Source: CALBTQ01 sp036743315 (GTDB lineage: Bacteria > Lernaellota > Lernaellaia > Lernaellales > Lernaellaceae). Taken from it: a DNA stretch of 6,116 bases. The DNA lies in NCBI GenBank assembly GCA_036743315.1, contig DAINPV010000252.1:1-6116 (forward strand), given 5' to 3'. Below the pieces are notes generated by a model. It had not been told where the DNA came from. It did not search any database and saw only the letters and a program-made list of their open reading frames with translations. A program made the translations under genes and the position numbers. Of this stretch, positions 1-5,101 are shown piece after piece. The number at the start of each line of letters is the position of its first letter. Position 1 is the first letter of the stretch.

Positions 1-674
1 GACATGAACCTGCTCACGGCCAGGTTCATCCTCAACCGGCAGCAGGACGTCCTCACGTCGGGGCTCCACTTCGGGAAAAGGCCCTGGGTGTTGAGGTCCA
101 GCAGGTTTGAGCCGTCGGCGTTGATGATGTAGATGTTGGGCATCTTGCTTTTCCAGCGTTTCCAGAACATGCCGTTGCGGTTGATGCCCACGTCCTTGCT
201 CTTGTCATAGGCGTTGAAGACGATGCGAACGTTGTCGTAGTGGCAGTCGGCGCCGAAGGCCAGCTTGGGGATGTTGGTCACCTTCGAGATGGTGCCGCCG
301 CCGACGTTCTTTTTCCAGATCGCGCGCATGTCCACGCGGCGGTAGGAATCGAAAAGAATGGTATGGTCGTCGGCCATCCAGGACGGGAAGGCGTCATCGG
401 CTTCGTCGACGTCCAACCGTTGCACGGAGCCCGAGGCGGTGTCCTTGATGAAAATATCGAAGTTTTTACCGGCCGAATCGCTCTTCTGGTAGCTCATGTA
501 GGCCACCCGTTTGGCGTCGGGCGACACGTCGGGATAGAAGTCGTCGAAGTCGTCGTTGGTGACCTGCGCCAGATCGACATAAGCTCCACCCTGGGCCTGC
601 GTTTTGTCGTCGATGAAAACAAGAAGCGATAAAGCAATAATCGTCGCTGCTATCAGCAGATAGCGAACACGCAT
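1..674 (-). CDS. Exported TolB/PD40-type beta-propeller protein (C-terminus outside window)
   Basis: The frame is open from an ATG at 674-672 to the window edge (224 residues). An AGGGAGG-like ribosome site lies 7 bases before the ATG. Residues 1-28 are a Sec-type signal (MRVR, a hydrophobic run to F20, then TQAQG), so the protein should act outside the cytoplasm. The rest shows spaced propeller-blade motifs: YPDVSPDAKRVAYMS at 47-61, FPSWMADDHTILFDS at 96-110, a weaker one at about 143-155 (DNVRIVFNAYD), and FPKWSPD at 200-206. Blades with a (Y/F)PxxSPDGxxIaF core are typical of PD40/WD40-like repeats in TolB and related periplasmic proteins. The family proposal rests on these motifs; the exact function is unknown, and no Pal or Tol genes are nearby to support true TolB. 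After WSPD the frame becomes cysteine- and arginine-rich (VRTSCCRLRMNL), unlike the acidic upstream sequence. A one-base deletion is suspected there. It is transcribed divergently from the gene at 912. Confidence 0.8.
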   Translation of the reverse strand, partial: MRVRYLLIAATIIALSLLVFIDDKTQAQGGAYVDLAQVTNDDFDDFYPDVSPDAKRVAYMSYQKSDSAGKNFDIFIKDTASGSVQRLDVDEADDAFPSWMADDHTILFDSYRRVDMRAIWKKNVGGGTISKVTNIPKLAFGADCHYDNVRIVFNAYDKSKDVGINRNGMFWKRWKSKMPNIYIINADGSNLLDLNTQGLFPKWSPDVRTSCCRLRMNLAVSRFM

Positions 675-728
675 GGGCCTGCCTCCCTACATGATTTTCA
701 TAGCGAATGAATAACTCTCACCACAACG

Positions 729-759
729 ATTACATATCGCCTGCCCCGGAGCTTGTCAA
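729..759 (-). promoter_or_regulatory. Putative sigma70-type promoter for the beta-propeller gene
   Basis: On the minus strand a perfect TTGACA lies at 759-754. It is followed either by TATGTA at 736-731 (17-bp spacer, 3/6 match to TATAAT) or by TGTAAT at 734-729 (19-bp spacer, 5/6 match). The overlapping TATGTAAT lies about 55 bases upstream of the ATG at 674, which leaves a normal leader and the good ribosome site at 687-682. The perfect -35 and its position support the call. The ambiguous -10 spacing and the unknown host sigma factor limit it. Confidence 0.45.
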
Positions 760-773
760 GAGTTTGGGATTTA

Positions 774-851
774 ACTACAGAAAAATGCACACCTTTTTTG
801 GAGCGTCAATTTACGTTTATCCGCTTGCGTATTTGTGGTGTCTTTTGTAGT
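774..851. repeat. AT-rich imperfect inverted repeat in the divergent intergenic region
   Basis: This stretch is visibly AT-richer than the genes on both sides. The left arm starts ACTACA (774-779) and ends ACACC (789-793). The right arm starts GGTGT (837-841) and ends TGTAGT (846-851). The arms pair at both outer and inner ends but differ in the middle by about five bases. The core between them contains ACGTTTATCCGC and GCGTATTTGTGG, which recalls the degenerate 'CCACAGATAAACGC' type of dispersed repeat seen in environmental genomes. That resemblance is from memory and unverified. No coding potential with a plausible start was found here, and no convincing plus-strand promoter for the gene at 912 could be chosen. 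Confidence 0.4.
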
Positions 852-911
852 GTACCGAGTCATGGTTCGCGGTGCGAACGTCCCGACATTTAGCAGAGAG
901 GAACGGTGCGG

Positions 912-1580
912 ATGAAACGACACAAGACGGTGGTCGTGGTTCTTTTGGCCACTTTGATCGCCGCTTCGGCGGCCGCGGCCGGCAGCATGATCGGCAAATT
1001 GTACGTCAAGCAGAGCGAGGTGCTGCTGACCGAACGATCCGGCCAGCCGTGTCTGAACGAAGTGGAAAATTATTGCGAACGCTCGTACATGTGCCCGGAG
1101 GGCAAGGCGGCCCATGCGCTGGTTTACAACATCAAAGAAGACCGGGGCGAGAAGATCCTCTCCGGCCTGAGCCTGGTGTGCGCCGATCCGAACGCGTTCC
1201 AGCAGCCGGAAACGGTGGGCGCGTCGGGCGAGACGTTCAGCGGCGATGTGGTCACCGATTATTGCCCGGTCGGCTACTTGCTGGCGGGTTCGGAATTTTT
1301 CACGAACGAAAAGCGCTTGCACCTGACCGGCGTGCGCCGGGTTTGCCGCCGGTATGAGCCGTACGACGAATTGCGCAGCCAGGACGTTTTCGGCAACGGC
1401 GTGGACAGCATGGCCAACGTCTGCCCGGAAAAGCATTGGGTGTCGGGCCTGAAAATGAGTTACCGGCGCGAAGTGATCGACGGGCGGGTGGATACGCAAT
1501 TGATCAACGTGCGCTATTATTGCAGCGAGGTTCGCCACTGGCTGGTCGAGCCGGACCCGGAAGAGGTTCCCGGTCGCTGA
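912..1580 (+). CDS. Small exported cysteine-rich protein with three CP...C repeats (VMO-I-like pattern)
   Basis: This encodes 222 residues from the ATG at 912. GTG at 906 is in frame, but AGAGAGG at 896-902 is spaced correctly (9 bases) only for the ATG. Residues 1-23 form a clear Sec signal (MKRHK, then a V/L/A core ending ASAAAAG), so the mature protein should be periplasmic or secreted. Eight cysteines (47, 55, 61, 90, 118, 145, 171, 204) allow four disulfides. Three internal units each start with CP and end with a hydrophobic turn and Cys: 61-90 (CPEG...LSGLSLVC), 118-145 (CPVG...LTGVRRVC) and 171-204 (CPEK...LINVRYYC). This 'C-P-x-G ... L-x-G-(I/V)-x-x-x-C' triple pattern resembles the three sheets of vitelline membrane outer layer protein I (a beta-prism). 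The resemblance is an inference from pattern only. No catalytic motif is visible and the function is unknown. The gene stands alone and ends just before a strong terminator. Confidence 0.85.
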   Translation: MKRHKTVVVVLLATLIAASAAAAGSMIGKLYVKQSEVLLTERSGQPCLNEVENYCERSYMCPEGKAAHALVYNIKEDRGEKILSGLSLVCADPNAFQQPETVGASGETFSGDVVTDYCPVGYLLAGSEFFTNEKRLHLTGVRRVCRRYEPYDELRSQDVFGNGVDSMANVCPEKHWVSGLKMSYRREVIDGRVDTQLINVRYYCSEVRHWLVEPDPEEVPGR

Positions 1581-1601
1581 GCGAGACATGAACCGCATCG
1601 A

Positions 1602-1637
1602 CGGCGTTCGCGCGTTCCAAGGCGAGCGCCGTTTTTT
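1602..1637 (+). terminator. Rho-independent terminator after the cysteine-rich exported protein gene
   Basis: A 10-bp stem CGGCGTTCGC (1602-1611) pairs with GCGAGCGCCG (1622-1631), with one G-T wobble, around a 10-base loop. Six T residues follow directly (1632-1637). It begins 21 bases after the stop codon at 1580. GC-rich stem plus U tract is the textbook form. It separates the upstream gene from the DUF92 unit. Confidence 0.9.
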
Positions 1638-1746
1638 AATCATCGCCGGGGGATGATCCACATCGCCTGTTGCGCGGCGCGAGGCGATGGGGCATAGTTT
1701 GAACTGATTTTTCCCGTGTTTTCAGGATGGTTGTGGAATAACGACG

Positions 1747-2532
1747 ATGCCATTTCAATTGCACTTCAACGGCAATCCGCTGATCGGGCTCGCGCTCGCC
1801 CTTGTCCTGAGCCTGATCGCCTGGAAACTCAAATGGACGACCAAGCCGGGCGCCTGGAGCCTGGCGGTGGTGATGACTGCGGTTTACTTGGCCTTCGGGT
1901 GGTCGGGCTTCGCGTTGTTGTGCCTGTTTTTCCTGTTGGGCGGCGCGGCCCGGGAATACGCGGTGCGGGTGATGATCCGGCGCAAGGTCGCCGTGGGCGA
2001 AGAAAAAACCGGGCTGCACAATTTCGCGATGATTTTCGTACGCGGCTTCATTCCGTTCCTGTGCGCCGTGGTGTTGATGTTGTCGGGCGAACCGGAGACG
2101 CGCTTTTTATGTGCGGTCGCTTTTCTGGCCGCGATGGCTTCGGCGCTGGGCGACATCATGAGCACCGATCTGGGACAGGCCTACGGACGGCGCGTCTACC
2201 GGTTGATCACGCTGGAACGGGTGCGCGTCGGCACGCGCGGCGGGGTGAGCGTCGAGGGCAGCCTAATCGGCGCGGGAGCGGTCGTCGCCTTCGCCATCCT
2301 GTCGACGATCCTGCTGCACCTGGGCGGCTTTTCGATCCAGTATTTCGAAATCGGCATCCGCGAGATCGTGATCATCACCTTTGCCGCGATCATCGCCAAC
2401 CACGTCGAAAGCACAATGGGCGGCATTTTCGGCCAGTTCCAGAAAAAGCCGAACAAGCAACTGCTGCACTTCATCGGCAACGCGATCGGCGCGATGCTGG
2501 CCGTCTTTTTCACCAACCTGCCGGAGGGATGA
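1747..2532 (+). CDS. DUF92/TMEM19-family integral membrane protein
   Basis: This encodes 261 residues, a usual length for the family. About seven hydrophobic segments (roughly 11-27, 37-66, 97-113, 118-133, 168-192, 203-218, 240-256) predict an inner-membrane protein. Family signatures seen are ALGDIMSTDLG (133-143, the usual 'ADTxATEIG' site), VGTRGGVSVEGSL (161-173), ESTMGGIFGQ (221-230) and the C-terminal NKQLLHFIGNAIGA (236-249). The plant member VTE6 is a phytyl-phosphate kinase, so a polyprenyl- or isoprenoid-phosphate role is possible. Specificity cannot be read from the sequence. The ribosome site is weak (GGA about 9 bases before the ATG). The stop TGA overlaps the start of the next gene, and a terminator upstream implies its own promoter within 1638-1746, where no convincing one was seen. 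Confidence 0.85.
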   Translation: MPFQLHFNGNPLIGLALALVLSLIAWKLKWTTKPGAWSLAVVMTAVYLAFGWSGFALLCLFFLLGGAAREYAVRVMIRRKVAVGEEKTGLHNFAMIFVRGFIPFLCAVVLMLSGEPETRFLCAVAFLAAMASALGDIMSTDLGQAYGRRVYRLITLERVRVGTRGGVSVEGSLIGAGAVVAFAILSTILLHLGGFSIQYFEIGIREIVIITFAAIIANHVESTMGGIFGQFQKKPNKQLLHFIGNAIGAMLAVFFTNLPEG

Positions 2533-2747
2533 TGAGCGAGCCGCGACGCCCCATCCGCGTGGTGGAAACCATGGACGTCTCCGCCGAAACGTTGGAAAAG
2601 ATCCTCAACGAAATGCACGCCGAGGGATACGCGCTCGAGACGATCCGTTTCGCGATGAGCGACGCGTCGCGGCGGCCGGCGATGGCGTTTTTGATTTTCT
2701 GCGATCCGCAGGCGATTAAAGTTTCAGAATCTTGCGCAGCGTCGTAG
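2532..2747 (+). CDS. Small conserved-looking cytoplasmic protein, DUF4177-like pattern
   Basis: This encodes 71 residues from an ATG whose A is also the last base of the DUF92 stop (TGATG at 2530-2534). An in-frame ATG one codon earlier (2529) is the alternative start. GGAGGG at 2523-2528 serves as the ribosome site, so translation is probably coupled to the DUF92 gene. There is no signal peptide or membrane segment. The core reads as beta (RPIRVVETMDV), helix (SAETLEKILNEMHAEGY), then beta strands (ALETIRFAMSD, PAMAFLIFCD). This 'L-x-x-L-N-x-x-x-x-E-G-(Y/W)' arrangement is like DUF4177-type small proteins. That is a pattern match, not a database result. The function is unknown. The last roughly 11 codons (2716-2747) overlap the end of the convergent response-regulator gene, so the extreme C-terminus may be poorly conserved. 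Confidence 0.7.
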   Translation: MSEPRRPIRVVETMDVSAETLEKILNEMHAEGYALETIRFAMSDASRRPAMAFLIFCDPQAIKVSESCAAS

Positions 2748-3102
2748 CCAGTTCGTCCACCTTGAAGGGCTTCTTGAAAAAGTCCGTCGCCCCGTAGGTC
2801 ATGGCCATTTCTTTTTCGCGGTTCAACTGCAAGGTCGCATAGGCGGTGACGACGATGACCGGCACGAACAGGGTGCGGTTGTCGCTTTTCAATTCGCGCA
2901 GCACGTCCAGGCCGTGCATGTCGGGCAGCATGATGTCCAGCAAAATGGCGTCGGGCGGATCCTCCTTCGCCTTGGCCAGGGCGGACGGTCCTTCGGTGTA
3001 CCAATCGACGTGGAACCCGCGCTTGCTCAGCCCCTTCTGAATGTAAAAGGCGTGATCGGGGTTGTCTTCGACCAGCATGATGCGCGGGGACGTTTCGGTC
3101 AT
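2716..3102 (-). CDS. Stand-alone single-domain response regulator (CheY/Spo0F-like receiver)
   Basis: This encodes 128 residues, exactly one receiver domain with no output domain. All key residues are present: acidic pair E12-D13 after strand 1 (RIMLVEDNPD), phospho-acceptor D56 in DAILLDIMLPDMHG, the conserved Thr T86 in VIVVTAYA, and K111-P112 in FFKKPF. The start overlaps the stop of the upstream histidine-kinase gene by ATGA (3102-3099), and a GGAGG lies about 9 bases before the ATG, so the two are co-translated and almost certainly partners. With no DNA-binding or enzymatic domain, it should act by protein contact or as a relay in a phosphorelay, as CheY and Spo0F do. The target is not visible here. 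Its 3' end overlaps the convergent gene at 2532-2747 by 32 bp. Confidence 0.95.
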   Translation of the reverse strand: MTETSPRIMLVEDNPDHAFYIQKGLSKRGFHVDWYTEGPSALAKAKEDPPDAILLDIMLPDMHGLDVLRELKSDNRTLFVPVIVVTAYATLQLNREKEMAMTYGATDFFKKPFKVDELATTLRKILKL

Positions 3103-4724
3103 GGGGCGTTGCCTCCGGGGTGTTCGCCGAACAGGGGTATATCATCGTCGTCCGGCGGCGGCGGCGCAAGGGGCAGGGTGAGGGTGAAGGTCGAGCCGAC
3201 GCCGGGGGTGCTCAACACGCGAATGACGCCGCCGAGCATGTGCGCCAGGCTTTGCGCGATGGTCAGACCCAGGCCGGTGCCTTCCTGCGCCTCGTGCAGC
3301 GGACCGCGCACGCGGTGGAACTGCTCGAAGATGCGGGTCAGTTGATCCTTGGCGATGCCGATGCCGGTGTCGGTGACGTGAAACTGGATCGTCTCTTTCT
3401 GCCGGTTGACCAGCATCAGCACCTTGCCGGCGGGGGTGAACTTGATGGCGTTGCTGAGCAGATTGATCAAAATGCGATAGAGCTTTTCGCGGTCGGTGTG
3501 CACGGAACCCAGATCGTCGTCGATTTCCAGAGACAGGGTCAGCCCCTTGACCTCGGCGAGGTCGCGCACGTTGTTGAGCATCTCGTGCAGGAACGGCCGC
3601 AGGTTGAAGGACTCGGCGAAGACCTCGACGCGGTCGCTGAGGATCTGGCTGTAGTCGAGCAGGTCGTTGACCGTCTCCAGCAACCGGCGCGCGTTGACGG
3701 CGATGCGCCCGGCCATGCGCGACAACTCGGCGTCGTCGTCGGCTTCGACGAGCAGTTCGGTCAGGCCCAGAATCGAGTGCAGCGGCGTTTTCAACTCGTG
3801 GCTGGTGTTGGCGATGAAATTCGTTTTCATCCGGTTGGCCGTGAGCAGTTCGCGGTTTTTGAGGATGATCTTCTGCGATTGCTGCTCGAGGCGGTCGAAC
3901 AGGCGGGCGTTGGCCAACGCCGAGGTGATCAGGTTGGCGGCCAGGTCGAACAGCTTGCCGTCGTACGCGGCGAAGGGCAGGTCGCCGGTGCGGAACATCG
4001 CGAACACCGAGCGCGGCGTGCCGACGCGGCTGATCAGATGATGCGCGATGCGCTCGGCGGGCGGCTGGCGATGCACCGGATCGAACTCATGGCGCTGCGA
4101 CATCGCCGGCAGCGGCGGCAGATCCGGCTGGCGGGCGACGAACTGCCGCGCTTGTTTGGTCACCGCGTCGATCTGCGGCCGGCTCCACATGTAGGGCAGA
4201 AACAAGCGCAGGTCCTTTTCGGTGATGTCCCACAGCAGCAGCACGTCGAAGGGCAGCAGGCTTTGCAGCAGGCTGGGAATGCGCTCGAGCAACGCGCCCG
4301 GACTTTCCACCAGCGAAAGCTGTCGGCCGAACTGGTCGATGCGCGCCAAGGCGGCCTGCAGGTGATCGCGCTCGCGCAACATCGCGGCGAAGCGGCGCGC
4401 GGCCTGGGCGATCGAGCGCAGATCCAGCGCGGCCAGCGAACGCGCGGAAACGATCTGCGCGCCCTTGTCCCACAGTGCGCGGTCGATGTCGGGCGCGCCC
4501 GGCGTGGCGTAGACGATCAAGGCGACGCGCTTGGTCCAGTTCGGCAGAATGTCGAGGCCGGCCAGCAAACGGTAGGGCACGAGCACCGCGCCGATGTCGG
4601 CGGGCAATTGCGCCACCGGCAGCGCGGGCACGCCGACCACAGGCACGCCCTCGGCGCCGAGCAAAGCGGTCTCCAACTCGGCGGGGTCGGGATCGACGAT
4701 CATCAGGCGGTATTGGCTCAACAT
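3099..4724 (-). CDS. Soluble sensor histidine kinase: degenerate receiver, GAF-like region, HisKA, HATPase
   Basis: This encodes 541 residues with no signal peptide or membrane helix, so it is cytoplasmic. Residues 1-110 look like a receiver fold: YRLMIVDPDPAE at 5-16 with D11 and D13, and VALIVYATPG at 67-76. The expected phospho-acceptor after strand 3 is replaced (AVLVPYRLL, 46-54) and the conserved Lys is not evident, so it is probably a pseudo-receiver. A helical linker (about 105-135) leads to a GAF-like region (about 135-275). The dimerisation/phosphoacceptor domain carries the H-box KTNFIANTSHELKTPL (300-315, His309). The ATPase domain has the N-box NLLSNAIKF (421-429), G1 DTGIGI (452-457), F-box IFEQFH (465-470) and G2 GTGLGL (482-487), so it should be active. 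The tail is proline- and aspartate-rich. It is the first gene of an operon with the overlapping receiver at 2716-3102. The ribosome site before the ATG at 4724 is weak. Confidence 0.95.
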   Translation of the reverse strand: MLSQYRLMIVDPDPAELETALLGAEGVPVVGVPALPVAQLPADIGAVLVPYRLLAGLDILPNWTKRVALIVYATPGAPDIDRALWDKGAQIVSARSLAALDLRSIAQAARRFAAMLRERDHLQAALARIDQFGRQLSLVESPGALLERIPSLLQSLLPFDVLLLWDITEKDLRLFLPYMWSRPQIDAVTKQARQFVARQPDLPPLPAMSQRHEFDPVHRQPPAERIAHHLISRVGTPRSVFAMFRTGDLPFAAYDGKLFDLAANLITSALANARLFDRLEQQSQKIILKNRELLTANRMKTNFIANTSHELKTPLHSILGLTELLVEADDDAELSRMAGRIAVNARRLLETVNDLLDYSQILSDRVEVFAESFNLRPFLHEMLNNVRDLAEVKGLTLSLEIDDDLGSVHTDREKLYRILINLLSNAIKFTPAGKVLMLVNRQKETIQFHVTDTGIGIAKDQLTRIFEQFHRVRGPLHEAQEGTGLGLTIAQSLAHMLGGVIRVLSTPGVGSTFTLTLPLAPPPPDDDDIPLFGEHPGGNAP

Positions 4725-4733
4725 GGTTTCTCG

Positions 4734-4762
4734 ATTTCAACCGATGGCCAGCCATCCGTCAA
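4734..4762 (-). promoter_or_regulatory. Putative promoter of the kinase-receiver operon with very short leader
   Basis: On the minus strand TTGACG (4762-4757, 5/6 match to TTGACA), a 17-bp spacer and TGAAAT (4739-4734, 4/6 match to TATAAT) lie directly upstream of the kinase ATG at 4724. Only 9 bases separate the -10 from the ATG, so a transcript from here would be nearly leaderless. This fits the poor ribosome site. The two tandem palindromes start 3 bp beyond the -35. It is a prediction from consensus only. Confidence 0.4.
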
Positions 4763-4765
4763 CCA

Positions 4766-4809
4766 CCAGAAATAATTCCTGGACCTACCAGGAATAATTC
4801 CTGGACCTA
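4766..4809. promoter_or_regulatory. Two tandem 17-bp palindromes, 22-bp period: probable operator pair
   Basis: Two 22-bp direct repeats lie end to end. Each holds a palindrome followed by ACCTA. The distal copy (4788-4804) is CCAGGAATAATTCCTGG, a perfect 8-1-8 inverted repeat. The proximal copy (4766-4782) is identical except for one base (CCAGAAAT in the left arm). A 22-bp period is about two helical turns, which would place two protein dimers on the same DNA face. The pair sits just upstream of the putative -35 of the kinase operon, where an activator would bind. If the promoter call is right, the centres fall near -47 and -69. The binding protein is unknown, and the receiver next door cannot be it because it has no DNA-binding domain. 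Confidence 0.65.
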
Positions 4810-4866
4810 TGATTTGCTGTCATTGTGTGGACCTTCGGCCGGCGCTGACGCGCACAATAGCTGTAT

Positions 4867-4991
4867 GTCATGCCCGCGCAGGCGGGCATCCAGGACCAAC
4901 CGATGCATTTCCTGACCTTTTCAAAAAGGTATGCCGCGCTTTGCGCGGCGGTAAAGGAACCCTGGATCCCCGGGTCAAGCCCGAGGATGAC
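4867..4991. repeat. MITE-like multi-hairpin element with GTCAT...ATCCAGG ends
   Basis: The left unit begins GTCAT (4867-4871), ends ATCCAGG (4888-4894) and contains a perfect 8-bp stem (ATGCCCGC/GCGGGCAT, 4870-4889). The right unit is the same type inverted: CCTGGAT (4961-4967) to ATGAC (4987-4991), with a 9-bp stem carrying one mismatch (ATCCCCGGG/CCCGAGGAT, 4965-4987). Between them lie two more perfect hairpins, ACCTTTT/AAAAGGT (4915-4930) and GCCGCGC/GCGCGGC (4933-4949). Inverted terminal units around a short non-coding centre fit a non-autonomous MITE or dispersed hairpin repeat, a class common in many bacterial genomes. Its spurious translations read MPACAGMT and GLDPGIQ, a known mark of such repeats. 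No target-site duplication was recognised. Confidence 0.75.
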
Positions 4992-4999
4992 GGAAAGGG

Positions 5000-5052
5000 A
5001 TGTTATTTCCGCGCAGGCGGGCATCCAGGATCAACCGATGCCTTTCCTGACC
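5000..5052 (+). repeat. Second, partial copy of the element's left 53 bp (direct repeat of 4865-4917)
   Basis: Positions 5000-5052 match 4865-4917 over 53 bp with five substitutions. The core CGCGCAGGCGGGCATCCAGG and the following CAACCGATGC...TTTCCTGACC are shared. Three of the changes fall in the GTCATGCC end (GTTATTTC here), which weakens the terminal hairpin. The middle and right parts of the element are absent, so this is a truncated copy or the remnant of a tandem insertion or unequal exchange. It begins only 8 bp after the end of the full element and lies 49 bp before the start codon at 5102. Confidence 0.8.
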
Positions 5053-5065
5053 GTTCATATCGCCC

Positions 5066-5093
5066 TTGTTGTCCGGGCGCGGCGCTGTTAAAT
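5066..5093 (+). promoter_or_regulatory. Weak putative promoter for the GH36-like lipoprotein gene
   Basis: TTGTTG (5066-5071, 3/6 match to TTGACA), a 16-bp spacer and TTAAAT (5088-5093, 4/6 match to TATAAT) precede the ATG at 5102. The leader would be almost absent (8 bases between -10 and ATG), and no purine-rich ribosome site is seen before the start. TTAAAT is the only AT-rich hexamer in the immediate upstream region. Both elements are weak, so this is a suggestion. Confidence 0.25.
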
Positions 5094-5101
5094 TGCGCGA
5101 C

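Noticed and set aside
240..632. Plus-strand open frame of 130 codons over the beta-propeller gene
   Set aside because: It is antisense to a frame with a signal peptide, a ribosome site and propeller motifs; the product is V/G/H-rich with no domain.
825..853. TTGCGT-17-TAGTGT as a plus-strand promoter for the gene at 912
   Set aside because: Only three of six bases match in each hexamer; no better candidate was found.
771..1661. Open frame of 296 codons on the minus strand over the cysteine-rich exported protein
   Set aside because: It spans the terminator, the repeat region and the intergenic DNA, and its product is an H/A/R-rich antisense translation. The plus-strand gene has a signal peptide, a ribosome site and a cysteine repeat.
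1716..2528. Plus-strand frame overlapping the DUF92 gene, continuous with the small protein
   Set aside because: Before base 2529 it gives an R/G/D-rich out-of-frame product of the DUF92 gene. Only the part from 2532 has protein-like sequence and a ribosome site.
3120..4775. Long open frame (551 codons) on the plus strand across the kinase gene
   Set aside because: It is fully antisense to a histidine kinase with all catalytic motifs. Its translation is low-complexity (Q, V, G, D, R rich) with no domain, as expected from GC-rich antisense frames.
4785..5024. Short minus-strand frame with MPACAGMT and VILGLDPGIQ (and plus-strand counterparts)
   Set aside because: These are translations of the hairpin repeat, a common source of spurious gene calls.
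4867..5052. CRISPR-like array because of repeated 53-bp units
   Set aside because: There are only two diverged copies, one of them truncated, with non-uniform spacing and hairpin-type mobile repeat ends; no cas genes are present.
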